This document shows, one piece after another, positions 15,919-24,539 of a stretch of 64,000 nt of DNA. Within the stretch, counting starts at the first letter, position 1. Each line of letters begins with the position of its first letter. The DNA is from Streptomyces katrae (GTDB taxonomy: Bacteria > Actinomycetota > Actinomycetes > Streptomycetales > Streptomycetaceae): NCBI RefSeq assembly GCF_002028425.1, contig NZ_CP020042.1, positions 3,348,001 to 3,412,000 on the forward strand. The letters are read 5' to 3'. The position numbers and the translations under genes were made by a program. The notes beneath the pieces are model-generated. The model was not told the DNA's origin, searched no databases, and saw only the letters and a program-made list of their open reading frames with translations.

Positions 15919-16288
15919 ACATGCCTCCCTCTTTTCCGGGATCTTGCAGTATCCTGCCCCGCCGCCGCCCTGGCCGGGCGGTTCGGGCGGGCTGCCAGAA
16001 CCAGAAGAGGTGCAGGTCAGACCCGCTCCGGGCACACCCGGGCGGTCCGCGCGGTCCCGGCACCGATGAGACGGCCGTCACACGCGGCACATCGGCCCCG
16101 GCACCGCTCACGGGCTGCACTCCCACCCCCCAAGACGGCCCGCGCGGGCTTCTGGTTGCCTGCCGGTCACCCGTTCGGGCGAGGCCTGGGCATATCCCTC
16201 CGGCACACCCCGGACCCGCCCCAGCGTCGTGGAGTCGCTTGTACCGCCCGGCCGACGACGCCCACACTGGAGGAGGAGGTGCTGCACC
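15919..16288. other. Intergenic region between hrdD promoter and Uma2 gene
   Basis: About 370 bp between divergent genes. I see no convincing ORF, RNA fold or repeat beyond the SigR site at its left edge. AGGAGGAGG at 16270-16278 serves the Uma2 start. Further hrdD promoters could lie here but are not evident. Confidence 0.5.
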
Positions 16289-16927
16289 ATGACCGCTCTG
16301 GCCCACGAGCCCACCGAGGCCGCCATGCCCCACTCAGAGCTGGACGAGGCCCTGTGGTCCGCATGGCGAGCCACGGTCGAGACACTCCCCGAGGGCTTCC
16401 ACGCCGAGATCATCGAGGGGTCCATCGAGGTGTCGCCCACCGGTCGCTACTCACACGCCCGGGTGGCCAACCGCCTACGCCGTGCCCTGGACACATTCCT
16501 GGACGCCGGCGAATTCGCGGCCTACCAGGACATCAACGTCGTCCATGGGCGCAAGGTCTGGATCCCCGACGTCGTCGTAGCCCCCGAGGAGGCCGAGGAG
16601 CACGTCACCGAGGACGGCATCGGCCTCAAGGCCTCGGCCGTGGAAGTCGTCGTCGAGGTCGTCTCCCCGGGATACGACGGCACCGCACGCGACCGGGTGC
16701 GCAAGCGCCGGTCGTACGCCCGCGCCGGGATCCCCGTGTACGTCATCGTCGACGACTACGACGACGGGGGAAAGATCACCGTACTCACCTCACCCAACCC
16801 CCAGCGGGCCGACTACGCCGCAATGATCCGCGTCCCCTACGGCCGGGAGGCCACCATCCCGGACGGGCCGGCCAAGGGGTTCGTCATCGGAGAGGCGATC
16901 ACCGGACCCGCCCGCGACGCCTCCTAG
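16289..16927 (+). CDS. Uma2-family (DUF820) PD-(D/E)xK nuclease-like protein
   Basis: 212 aa. ATG 16289 follows a strong AGGAGGAGG. The Uma2 core is intact: EIIEGSIEVSPTGRYSH, WIPDVVV, VEVVVEVVSPGYDGTARDRV, then RKRRSYARAGIPVYVIVD, giving the D...E...K pattern of the restriction-endonuclease-like fold. Members are abundant in Streptomyces and cyanobacteria, and their biological role is unknown. The stop TAG overlaps the stop of the convergent dioxygenase gene within one CTAG. A second Uma2 gene is at 35265 and a remnant at 60060. Confidence 0.88.
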   Translation: MTALAHEPTEAAMPHSELDEALWSAWRATVETLPEGFHAEIIEGSIEVSPTGRYSHARVANRLRRALDTFLDAGEFAAYQDINVVHGRKVWIPDVVVAPEEAEEHVTEDGIGLKASAVEVVVEVVSPGYDGTARDRVRKRRSYARAGIPVYVIVDDYDDGGKITVLTSPNPQRADYAAMIRVPYGREATIPDGPAKGFVIGEAITGPARDAS

Positions 16928-17712
16928 CCGAACTGCACCGACCGCTTCGACAGCCCCATCCAGAACCCGTCCACCGGGGTGGACTGGGCCGTGAGGTCGG
17001 AGCCGGCGGCGCCGAGGGTGACGAACAGCGGGGCGAAGTGTTCCGTGCGGGGGTGGGCCAGGCGGCCCGCCGGGGACTTGGCCTCGAAGTCGAGCAGGGC
17101 GTCCACGTCGTGGGCGGCCAGGGCCTCGCGGCCCCAGGCGTCGAACTCCGCCGACCAGCCGGGCACGCCGGGGCCGGTGTGCCGCAGGGCGGCCAGGTTG
17201 TGAGTGAAGAAGCCGCTGCCGACGATCAGCACGCCTTCGTCGCGCAGCGGGGCGAGCTTGCGGCCGATGTCCATCAGGCGGGCGGGGTCCAGGGTGGGCA
17301 GGGAGATCTGCAGGACCGGTATGTCGGCCTCGGGGTACATCTCGACGAGGGGGACGTACGCGCCGTGGTCGAGGCCGCGGTCCGGGACGTCCTGGACCGG
17401 GGTGCCGGGGGCCTTCAGCAGGGCGCGGACCGAGGCGGCGAGCTCCGGGGCGCCGGGGGCGTCGTAGCGGACGCGGTAGTAGTGCTCGGGAAAGCCCCAG
17501 AAGTCGTACACAAGGGGGGCCGGCTCGGTGGCGGCGAGGGCCAGGGGGGCCTCCTCCCAGTGGGCGGAGACCATCAGGATCGCGCGCGGCCGGGGCAGGC
17601 CCGCCGACCAGGCGGCGAGCTCGGAGGGCCACAGCGGGTCGTCGGCGAGCGGGGGCGCGCCGTGGCTGAGGTAGAGCGCCGGCATGCGGGCGGGGGCCGG
17701 GGCTGTGGTCAT
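16924..17712 (-). CDS. DODA-type extradiol ring-cleavage dioxygenase (LigB fold)
   Basis: 262 aa from ATG 17712, with GAGGAG 7 nt upstream. Conserved metal-ligand contexts are present: LYLSHGAPPL, MVSAHWEE, DHGAYVPL and GSGFFTHNL, as in class III dioxygenases of the 4,5-DOPA type (YgiD). The usual metal is Zn(II) or Fe(II), and the reaction is oxidative cleavage of catecholic rings. The natural substrate in Streptomyces is not known. Upstream lies a perfect 36-bp palindrome that separates it from the MFS gene on the same strand. Confidence 0.88.
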   Translation of the reverse strand: MTTAPAPARMPALYLSHGAPPLADDPLWPSELAAWSAGLPRPRAILMVSAHWEEAPLALAATEPAPLVYDFWGFPEHYYRVRYDAPGAPELAASVRALLKAPGTPVQDVPDRGLDHGAYVPLVEMYPEADIPVLQISLPTLDPARLMDIGRKLAPLRDEGVLIVGSGFFTHNLAALRHTGPGVPGWSAEFDAWGREALAAHDVDALLDFEAKSPAGRLAHPRTEHFAPLFVTLGAAGSDLTAQSTPVDGFWMGLSKRSVQFG

Positions 17713-17794
17713 CGGGCGCTCCTCGGGCCGTCGGGCCGGTCGTACGGCGTACGTCGTCCGCGGGGAGGGCGTACTCGGTTCACCCGAAAAGACT

Positions 17795-17830
17795 AACCCC
17801 GCTTCGTTCAAATTTGAACGAAGCGGGGTT
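17795..17830. promoter_or_regulatory. Perfect 36-bp palindrome
   Basis: The two 18-bp halves (17795-17812 and 17813-17830) are exact reverse complements with no spacer, centred on TTCAAATTTGAA. It sits 28 bp after the MFS stop and 82 bp before the dioxygenase start, both on the minus strand. It could be the MFS terminator or an operator for the dioxygenase. The A/T-rich centre is more like a protein-binding site than a typical tetraloop terminator. Confidence 0.6.
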
Positions 17831-17858
17831 CTCAGTCATTCCCGCGCACGCGCCCCCG

Positions 17859-19412
17859 TCAGTGGGCGATCACCGGGACGAGGAGCTCGGCGTCCTCGGA
17901 GGCCGCGCCGGAGCCGGCGGCCACCGGGCCGCCCTGGCCCGGACGGCCGGTGTTGATCAGGGTGAACGCGATGGCCGCGCTGACCGCGAGGATGCCGACG
18001 GCCCACCAGATCGCCGAGGAGTAGCCCTCGACCATGGCCTGCGCCTGGACCAGCTGCCCCACGGCACCGCCCGCCGCGGCCTGGGCGGCGTGGTCGGTCA
18101 GGTAGGCGGTGGTCGCCGAGGCGGCGATGGTGTTCAGCAGGGCGGTGCCGATCGCGCCGCCGACCTGCTGCGAGGTGTTGACCATGGCCGAGGCCACACC
18201 GGCGTCGGCCGGGTTCACCCCGTACGTGGCCAGGGACATGGCCGGCATGAACGCGGTGCCCATGCCCAGACCCAGCAGCAGCTGCGCCGGCAGGATCAGC
18301 GCCGGGTAGGAGGATCCGACCTCCAGCTGGGTCAGCAGCAGCATGCCGGTGGCGGCGAGCAGGAAGCCCGGGCCCATCAGCAGCCGCGGCGCGACCCGGG
18401 TCATGAGGCGGGCGCCGATCTGGGTGGAGCCCGTGATCATGCCCGCGATCATCGGCAGGAAGGCGAAGCCGGTCTTGACGGGCGAGAAGCCCTTCACGAC
18501 CTGGAGGTAGTAGGTCAGGAAGAGGAACAGGCCGAACATCGCGATGACGGCGAGGCCGAGCGAGAGGTAGACACCGCCGCGGTTGCGCTCCAGCAGGACG
18601 CGCAGCGGCAGCAGCGGGGACTTGACCTTGGACTCGACGCCCACGAAGGCCGCGAGCAGCACGACGGAGGCGATGAACAGGCCCACGGTGACCGGGTCCG
18701 TCCAGCCGGCGGACTCGGCGCGGGTGAACCCGTAGACGAGCGAGACCAGACCGAGGGTCGAGAGGACCACGCCGGGGATGTCGAGGCGGGCGCTGTTGCG
18801 GGAGCCGGCCGGCTCGCGGATGACCATCCACGCACCCGCGGCCGCGACGACCGCGAAGGGGATGTTGACGAAGAACGTCCAGCGCCAGTTGAGGTACTCG
18901 GTCAGGAAGCCGCCGAGGATCAGGCCGACGGCGCCGCCGCCGCCCGCGATCGCGCCGTAGATGCCGAAGGCCTTGGCGCGCTCCCTGGCGTCGGTGAAGG
19001 TGACCGCCAGCAGCGACAGCGCGGCCGGGGCGAGCAGCGCGCCGAAGGCGCCCTGGAGGGCGCGGGCCCCCAGCATCATCGCCTCGCCGTTCGCGGCGCC
19101 GCCGAGGGCGGAGGCCAGGGCGAAACCGGCGAGACCGGTGATGAAGGCGTTCTTGCGGCCCCACTTGTCGGCGATGCGGCCGCCGAAGAGGAGCAGACCG
19201 CCGAAGGCCAGCGCGTAGGCGGTGATGACCCACTGGCGGTTGCCGTCGGAGATGCCGAGGTCGGTCTGCGCGGAGGGCAGGGCGATGTTCACGATGGTCG
19301 CGTCGAGCACGACCATCAGCTGCGCCAGCGCGATGAAGACCAGGGCCTTCCAGCGACTGGGATCGGCGGCGGCAGCGGCAGCCGGCGAGGCGGACGCGGC
19401 TGTTTTGGACAT
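17859..19412 (-). CDS. DHA2-type MFS exporter, TetR-linked
   Basis: 517 aa from ATG 19412; an in-frame GTG at 19424 is the alternative. About 14 membrane helices. Motif D1 is LDATIVNIALPSAQ, motif A is GGRIADKWGRKNAF, and the motif C region is IAGGGGAVGLILGGFLTEY. This makes it a proton-coupled exporter of the EmrB/QacA group. It lies 119 bp downstream of a TetR gene on the same strand, a common arrangement for a self-regulated resistance or metabolite-export unit. Two 11-bp direct repeats sit just upstream of the start. It is only moderately similar to the MFS gene at 12077. Confidence 0.88.
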   Translation of the reverse strand: MSKTAASASPAAAAAADPSRWKALVFIALAQLMVVLDATIVNIALPSAQTDLGISDGNRQWVITAYALAFGGLLLFGGRIADKWGRKNAFITGLAGFALASALGGAANGEAMMLGARALQGAFGALLAPAALSLLAVTFTDARERAKAFGIYGAIAGGGGAVGLILGGFLTEYLNWRWTFFVNIPFAVVAAAGAWMVIREPAGSRNSARLDIPGVVLSTLGLVSLVYGFTRAESAGWTDPVTVGLFIASVVLLAAFVGVESKVKSPLLPLRVLLERNRGGVYLSLGLAVIAMFGLFLFLTYYLQVVKGFSPVKTGFAFLPMIAGMITGSTQIGARLMTRVAPRLLMGPGFLLAATGMLLLTQLEVGSSYPALILPAQLLLGLGMGTAFMPAMSLATYGVNPADAGVASAMVNTSQQVGGAIGTALLNTIAASATTAYLTDHAAQAAAGGAVGQLVQAQAMVEGYSSAIWWAVGILAVSAAIAFTLINTGRPGQGGPVAAGSGAASEDAELLVPVIAH

Positions 19413-19424
19413 GGGGGTACCCAC

Positions 19425-19446
19425 TTCACTGTGCGTTCACTGTGCG
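19425..19446. repeat. Two 11-bp direct repeats upstream of the MFS start
   Basis: TTCACTGTGCG occurs twice back to back (19425-19435, 19436-19446), immediately before the MFS gene on the minus strand. It may be a regulator site, although it is not palindromic. Confidence 0.5.
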
Positions 19447-19531
19447 GAACGAACGAACGGAATGACTGGAAAAGAAAGGAATGAAACGAAAAGAGGCAGT
19501 TTTCGAGACTACGGAAGGAGGAGGCTCCGCG

Positions 19532-20248
19532 TCACATGGTTTTCCGGCTGAGGTCCTGCAACGTGAGGGCCGTACCGGGGAGTTGGGAGCGGGCCGGGGC
19601 CCGCAGCCCGTCGAGGAAAAGCTGGAGGTGGCGGTGGACGAAGCCGCCCACCATCGTGCAGTCGGTCCCGGGGAGGGGACGGGCGAGCTGGGACAGGGCG
19701 AGCATCAGATCACCGGTGCCGATGTCGGCGCGGAGCAGGCCCGCGCTCTGGCCGGCGGCGACCAGGGCGTCCACGGCGGCCCCCAACGCCTCGCGCGCGG
19801 CGAGGAGTTCGGGGTGGTCGTGGTCGAAGCCGGATGTGAGCATCGTGCACAGGGCGCCGATCCGCTCGTCGGCCGCGGCGTGCGTGAAGCGGCAGAGCGC
19901 GGCGAAGGCGTCGGGCTCCTCCGCGAGGGCGTCCTCGGCCTGGGCGGTGACCCGGTCCATCACGTAGAGCACCACGTGGTGGACGAGGTCGGCCCGGTCG
20001 GGGAAGTGCCGGTACAGGGTGGCGTTGCCGATCCCGGCCCGGCGGGCGATCTCGTCGAGGGGGGCGTCCGCGCCGAACTCCACGAACATCTCGCGGGCCG
20101 CACCGAGGATCCGCTCCCGGTTGCGCACCGCGTCGGCGCGCGGCTTGGGCACCCGGGTGGCGGCGGCCGGAGCGGTGGCGGCGGCCGGAGCGGTGGCGGC
20201 GGCCGGAGCGGTGGCGGCGGCCGGGGCGGTGGCGGTGACGCTCTGCAT
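19532..20248 (-). CDS. TetR-family regulator with repetitive N-terminus
   Basis: 238 aa from ATG 20248 (GGGAGG 6 nt upstream). Residues of about 5-25 are tandem ATAPAA repeats coded by four near-identical 18-bp units. The TetR HTH follows: RILGAAREMFVEFGADAPLD, EIARRAGIGNATLYRHFPDR. The rest is the helical ligand-binding domain. It probably represses the MFS exporter downstream. A near-perfect inverted repeat at 20333-20355 in its promoter is the likely operator. The Ala/Pro repeat has no obvious function and may be a simple expansion. Confidence 0.9.
   Translation of the reverse strand: MQSVTATAPAAATAPAAATAPAAATAPAAATRVPKPRADAVRNRERILGAAREMFVEFGADAPLDEIARRAGIGNATLYRHFPDRADLVHHVVLYVMDRVTAQAEDALAEEPDAFAALCRFTHAAADERIGALCTMLTSGFDHDHPELLAAREALGAAVDALVAAGQSAGLLRADIGTGDLMLALSQLARPLPGTDCTMVGGFVHRHLQLFLDGLRAPARSQLPGTALTLQDLSRKTM
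20160..20231. repeat. Four 18-bp tandem units in the TetR gene
   Basis: GCGGCCGGAGCGGTGGCG repeats four times in frame, encoding the ATAPAA array near the N-terminus; the last copy has one change. It lies before the DNA-binding domain. Confidence 0.85.
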
Positions 20249-20332
20249 TCCGGGCCTCCCTGGGCTGGAACTCGTACGGACGGACACTCCCCGAACCGGG
20301 GACTCGCTCCCCGCTTGCGGGAGCTCTCTTGT

Positions 20333-20355
20333 AAACGGGGAACCAGTCCCCGGTT
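20333..20355. promoter_or_regulatory. Likely TetR operator
   Basis: AAACGGGGA, a 5-nt spacer and TCCCCGGTT form an inverted repeat with one mismatch (9-bp half-sites), 85 bp upstream of the TetR start. Size and symmetry fit TetR-family operators. Confidence 0.6.
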
Positions 20356-20512
20356 ATTTCACTCCTCCGTGTGACCCGCATCACGCCCGAATCCTGGGCT
20401 TCCGTCCCGTTTGGCCGCTTTCGACGCGCGGGCGTGTCGCAGCGGACGGAGGGTGAGCGCACAGAGAGCAGTCCGGACCCGGCCGGCTGCCGCGCACCCG
20501 AAGGCGATCTCC

Positions 20513-21790
20513 ATGCCGCAGACCCGCCCCCGGATACGCAGACCCTGCCGCACCGGCGCGTTCATCGGCCTCACCGCCCTGGCCCTGGGCGTCACCGCCA
20601 CCGCCAGCGGGGGCATCCACGGCCGCGGGCACGCCACCTCGGGCCCCAAGGCCGCCAGTGCCGAATCCGCCCTGGCGCCCTGCCGGATCTCCGCGACCAT
20701 GGGCGTCCAGATGTCGGAGGGCCTGCCGACCGCGCCCGGGTACGCCCGCTCGACGGGCGAGGTACGCGCCCTCAACCTGATGATCGACTTCCCCGACGCC
20801 AAGGGAGAGGGCTCGGCGATGGACCGGCTGGCGGAGTTCTTCCCCCAGACCTCCGACTGGTTCCGCACCAGTTCCTACGGCCGGCTGACCTACCGGGCCG
20901 AGGCCCCGATACGGAACTGGCTGCGGATGCCGATGCCCTTCGCGGCGTACGGGATCGAGCGCGGCTCCCCCTACGAGCCGGGCTACCGCCAGCTGGTCGA
21001 GCACATCGCGCGGGCCGCCGACGCCGAGGTGGACTTCAGCCGCTACGACCTGATCAACATCCTGGTCACCCCGAACGCCGGACCGTCCGCGCTGGACACC
21101 GTCCTGTCGGTCACCTTCTCCGGCAACGGGGAGGCGCCCATGGCCGACGGGGTGCCGCTCGCGAACACGTCCTTCGTCTACAGCCGGCAGGACGACGGCT
21201 CCGGCTCCTACCGGGAGACCGGCTACCGGGTGCTGCCGCACGAGAACGGGCACGTCTTCGGACTGCCCGACCTCTACACCACCGACGGCGGCGGCACGGT
21301 CGGGCACTGGGACATCATGAGCGAGGACTGGGGCGCCAACAACGACCTCCTCGGCTGGCACAAGTGGAAGCTGGGCTGGCTCGACGCGTCCCAGATCAGC
21401 TGCGCCTCCAAGCCGGGCGCCAGCGAGCACCTGCTGACCCCGCTGGCCGCGGCGGGCGGCACGAAGCTGGCCTTCGTCCCCCTCTCGGAGAGCGCCGGCT
21501 ACGCCATCGAGGTGCGCACCCGGGCCGGGAACGACGAGGCCGTCTGCAAACCCGGGGTGCTGATCTACAAGGTGGACTCGGAGGTGGACACCGGGCGCGG
21601 GCCGGTGACGGTCTCGGACAGCGCGAACGGCAGCGGCGGGTGCACGCGCCGCCCCAACGTGCACGCCGAGCTGTCGGACGCGCCGTTTCGGCCGGGCGAG
21701 ACCTTCACCGACGACAAGGCGCACATCAGCATCGCGGTGCTGGCGGCCCTCCCGGACGGCGGCTTCCGGGTCCGCGTCACCCGCCCCTGA
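20513..21790 (+). CDS. Secreted M6-family (immune inhibitor A-like) zinc metalloprotease
   Basis: 425 aa. ATG 20513 is followed by an Arg-rich n-region and a hydrophobic signal segment (FIGLTALALGVTATASGG). The zinc motif HENGHVFGLPD places H243, E244, H247 and D253 as the metal and catalytic set of the gluzincin/metzincin-like M6 family. HWDIMSEDWG downstream is the Met-turn-like region. The protein should be exported and act on extracellular proteins. A RidA gene follows after 26 bp and may be co-transcribed. Asn replaces nothing essential in the motif, so activity is expected. Confidence 0.87.
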   Translation: MPQTRPRIRRPCRTGAFIGLTALALGVTATASGGIHGRGHATSGPKAASAESALAPCRISATMGVQMSEGLPTAPGYARSTGEVRALNLMIDFPDAKGEGSAMDRLAEFFPQTSDWFRTSSYGRLTYRAEAPIRNWLRMPMPFAAYGIERGSPYEPGYRQLVEHIARAADAEVDFSRYDLINILVTPNAGPSALDTVLSVTFSGNGEAPMADGVPLANTSFVYSRQDDGSGSYRETGYRVLPHENGHVFGLPDLYTTDGGGTVGHWDIMSEDWGANNDLLGWHKWKLGWLDASQISCASKPGASEHLLTPLAAAGGTKLAFVPLSESAGYAIEVRTRAGNDEAVCKPGVLIYKVDSEVDTGRGPVTVSDSANGSGGCTRRPNVHAELSDAPFRPGETFTDDKAHISIAVLAALPDGGFRVRVTRP

Positions 21791-21816
21791 CCCCTTCCAC
21801 ACGAGGAGCGCTCCCC

Positions 21817-22296
21817 ATGAACACCACCCCCGAAGAACGCCTGGCGGCCGCCGGGCTGAAACTCCCGCCGGTCGCCCCGCCCGTCGCCGTGTACGTGCCG
21901 GCGGTGGTGAGCGGCCACTACGTGTACACCTCCGGCCAGCTGCCCATGGTGGACGGGGCACTGCAGCGCACCGGGAAGGTGGGCGGCGAGGTCACCCCGG
22001 AGGAGGGCGCCGAACTGGCCCGGCAGTGCGCGCTGAACGCCCTCGCCGCCGTGGCCTCGGTGGCCGGGGACCTGTCCGCCGTGAAACGGGTGGTGAAGGT
22101 CGTCGGCTTCGTGGCCTCCACCCCCGACTTCACCGGCCAGCCGGGCGTGGTCAACGGCGCGAGCGAACTGCTGGGCACCGCCTTCGGCGACGCGGGCATC
22201 CACGCACGCAGCGCGGTCGGGGTGGCCGTACTGCCGCTGGACGCGCCGGTGGAGGTCGAACTCACCGTGGAACTCCACACCCCGATGGGGGTCTGA
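21817..22296 (+). CDS. RidA-family (YjgF/Rid) protein
   Basis: 159 aa. ATG 21817 has GAGGAG about 9 nt upstream. The Rid fold is visible in VVSGHYVYTSGQLPMVDGAL, ALNALAAVASVAGDL, KVVGFVASTPDF and ARSAVGVAVLPLDAPVEVEL. Here the deaminase Arg of RidA-proper is in HARSAVGV. The family hydrolyses reactive enamine/imine intermediates from PLP enzymes; longer members such as this belong to sub-groups with less defined substrates. It follows the metalloprotease gene by 26 bp. Any functional link between them is unclear. Confidence 0.88.
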   Translation: MNTTPEERLAAAGLKLPPVAPPVAVYVPAVVSGHYVYTSGQLPMVDGALQRTGKVGGEVTPEEGAELARQCALNALAAVASVAGDLSAVKRVVKVVGFVASTPDFTGQPGVVNGASELLGTAFGDAGIHARSAVGVAVLPLDAPVEVELTVELHTPMGV

Positions 22297-22314
22297 ACAG
22301 ACCGTCCAGGGCGT

Positions 22315-23514
22315 TCAGGCGGTGACGGGCAGCGCGCGCAGCGCACGGAACCTGAACGTGGTGCTCCACTCCAGCTCCCGTACGGGCACCGCCGGCCGCA
22401 GCCCCGGCAGCCGCCGCAGCAGGGTCCCGAGGGCGAGCGTGACCTGCGTACGGGCCAGCGGTGCGCCGAGGCAGTAGTGCACCCCGTGCCCGAGGGCCAG
22501 GTGGGCCTTGTCGGCCCGGCCGGGATCGAAGCGGTCCGGGTCGGGGTAGCGGGCCGGGTCCCGGTGGGCGGAGGCGATCGAGAAGAGCACCGTGTCGCCC
22601 GCGGGGATCCGTACGCCGCCGATCTCGACCGGCTCGGTCGGGAAGCGGCGGATGGCGGTGTGGTTGGGGACCGCGTACCGGAAGAGCTCCTCGACGGCCT
22701 CCGGCAGCAGCTCCGGGCGCTCCAGCCCGTGCGTCAGGAGGGTGAGCAGACCGCCGCTGATCAGGTGCTGGACGTTCTCGCTTCCCGCCATGAGGATCAG
22801 GAAGGCGAGGGAGACCAGCTCGTCCTCGCCGAGCCGGTCGCCGGAGTCCCGGGCGGCGATCAGCCCCGACAGGATGTCGTCGCCGGGGGCGGCGCGCCGC
22901 GCGGCGACGAGCTCCACCAGGTACCCGTGGACGCTGCGCACCGCCCCGGCGAGCTCCTCGCCGCTGCCGGGCAGGAGCATCGACCCGATCCACCCGGCGA
23001 ACCGCCCGTACTCCTCCTCCGGCACGGCCAGCAGGTCCCCGATGACCTTCAACGGCAGCGGCCTGGCGAACTCGGCGACCACCTCGGCGGTCCCCTCGGC
23101 CTCCAGCCGCGCGACGAGCCGGTCCGCGAACGCGTCGACCGCCGCCTGGATCGCCGTGCGCATCCCCTCGACGTGCCGGGGCGTGAACCCCTGCGCCACC
23201 AGGCGGCGCAGCCTCAGGTGGTCCTCGGGGCCGATGTTCAGCAGGTTCGCGTCCAGCGCGGGAGGCAGCGAGAAGCCCTTGAACCCGCCCCGGGAGTGCC
23301 GCTTGTCCACCGAGAACCTGCCGTCGGCCAGCCCCGCGCGCACATCGGCCTCGTGCGTCACGAGCCACACCGGCGCCCCGTCGGGCAGCGCGACCCGGTG
23401 CACGGACCCCTCGGCGCGCAGCCGCGCGTACACGGCATAGGGGTCCGCCGCGAACCCCTCCCCGAACGGCTGCGGCAACACGGCGGTCTCGGCGCTCGCG
23501 ACGGCTTCGGTCAT
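22315..23514 (-). CDS. Cytochrome P450 with atypical I-helix
   Basis: 399 aa from ATG 23514 (GGGGGAG 6 nt upstream). The heme-binding loop is LGHGVHYCLGAPLAR and the K-helix is EELFR. The I-helix reads MAGSENVQH: the acidic residue is present, but the usual Thr that follows it is Asn. Bacterial class I P450s accept electrons from ferredoxins; no ferredoxin gene is adjacent. In other families, loss of this Thr marks substrate-assisted or altered oxygen activation. There are no biosynthetic partners nearby, so the substrate is unknown. Confidence 0.92.
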   Translation of the reverse strand: MTEAVASAETAVLPQPFGEGFAADPYAVYARLRAEGSVHRVALPDGAPVWLVTHEADVRAGLADGRFSVDKRHSRGGFKGFSLPPALDANLLNIGPEDHLRLRRLVAQGFTPRHVEGMRTAIQAAVDAFADRLVARLEAEGTAEVVAEFARPLPLKVIGDLLAVPEEEYGRFAGWIGSMLLPGSGEELAGAVRSVHGYLVELVAARRAAPGDDILSGLIAARDSGDRLGEDELVSLAFLILMAGSENVQHLISGGLLTLLTHGLERPELLPEAVEELFRYAVPNHTAIRRFPTEPVEIGGVRIPAGDTVLFSIASAHRDPARYPDPDRFDPGRADKAHLALGHGVHYCLGAPLARTQVTLALGTLLRRLPGLRPAVPVRELEWSTTFRFRALRALPVTA

Positions 23515-23712
23515 GTTTCTCCCCCTGGATACGACAATGCCCCTGCGACGATTATGCGGGGCCACGGCCACCGACGTGATCTTGCACGGAGGCCCCGGGG
23601 CGGGCGCCCTCCAGCAGGCCCGGGCGGGAAACCGGCCCACGGAGCCACTACCTGATCCGCTACGCTGTGCCTGGGCCGCTTCACGGCGACCCCGGGCCTC
23701 CTTCGAGGCCCC

Positions 23713-23785
23713 GCCTTCGTAGCTCAGGGGATAGAGCACCGCTCTCCTAAAGCGGGTGTCGCAGGTTCGAATCCTGCCGGGGGCA
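23713..23785 (+). tRNA. tRNA-Arg (anticodon CCT)
   Basis: A 73-nt cloverleaf. The acceptor stem pairs GCCTTCG with CGGGGGC (including two G-T pairs), the D arm contains AGCTCAGGGGATAGAGC, and the anticodon stem is CCGCT/AGCGG with loop CTCCTAA (CCT at 23746-23748). The T arm is GCAGG-TTCGAAT-CCTGC and the discriminator base is A. CCA is not encoded. It reads AGG codons. Confidence 0.96.
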
Positions 23786-23850
23786 CAGTGACGGGAGGCC
23801 CTCAGCCGGGATCGGCTGGGGGCCTTCGTCGTGGCCGGGGGCGGGCGGCG

Positions 23851-24539
23851 TCAGGCGACCAGGTCCGCGTAGAGGATCACGTTGTTGGTGCGGTGGCCGT
23901 TCTCGATGTCGCCGCCGCAGGTCAGGAGGCGGAGCTCCGGGCGGGCGGTGTCCGCGTAGACCTTCTGGGTGGGGAAGTCCTTCTTGTTGACGTCCTCGAT
24001 CTCGTTCTTGTTGACGTCCTCGATCTCGCGGATCTTGAACCTCGCCGTGCTGCCGTCCTCGCGCGGGACCTCCACCAGGTCGCCGAGTCCGATCTTCGCG
24101 ACGTCCTTCATCAGGGCCGGGCCGTGCTTCGTGTCGAAGTGGGCCACGAGGACCGAGACGCCCTTTTCGCCCGGGGTCGCGCCTAGGGTCCACCAGCCGG
24201 GGGTGTCCGCCTCCGTGTCGGGGCCGGGGACGTTCAGCTCGCCGGTGGTGGGGTCGGTCTTGAGGGCGAGCATCCGGTGGGCGTCCACCCCCGCCGCCTC
24301 GATCCTCAGGCCCGTGGGCCGGGAGCGCTCCAGGGCGGGGGCCGGGGACGGGGCCGGGGCGGCGGCGGGGGTGATCTTCGGGGCCGGCGGGAGCTTTGTC
24401 GCCGAGGCGGTGCCGCAGGCCGTGAGGGCGAGGGCGGCGGCCGTGAGGGTCAGGGCGGTGGCGGCCAGGGTGCGCGGGATCGGGGCGGAGGTGCGGGTGG
24501 GGGTGCGGGTGGGCGTGGGGGGCGTGGGCGTGGGGGCAT
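23851..24539 (-). CDS. Class F sortase with lipoprotein-like N-terminus; frame interrupted near its start
   Basis: The catalytic domain is intact: LVAHFDTKHGPAL (His), LRLLTCGGDIE (Cys) and GHRTNNVILYADLV (Arg), the sortase triad of class F. An in-frame GTG at 24288 would give only 145 aa. The same frame continues upstream without any ATG, GTG or TTG through RIPRTLAATALTLT and ALTAC, a lipobox-like signal. The plausible ATG (24539, with a TAGCGT -10-like box 5 nt before it) is one base out of frame. Adding one C to a run between 24518 and 24536 would join them. A sequence error or a real frameshift is possible. EDVNKNEIEDVNKK is a small internal duplication. Confidence 0.7.

Noticed and set aside
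15919..16288. Small RNA or extra ORF in the hrdD-Uma2 gap
   Set aside because: No stable hairpin with T-run or frame with good codon usage could be made out by eye.
20513..23514. Secondary-metabolite cluster around the P450
   Set aside because: No synthase, ferredoxin or tailoring partner is adjacent; protease and RidA genes do not form a pathway with it.
23713..23785. tRNA-Arg(CCT) as an attachment site of an integrated element
   Set aside because: No integrase, excisionase or direct repeat of the tRNA 3' end is visible nearby, and flanking genes look like ordinary chromosomal ones.
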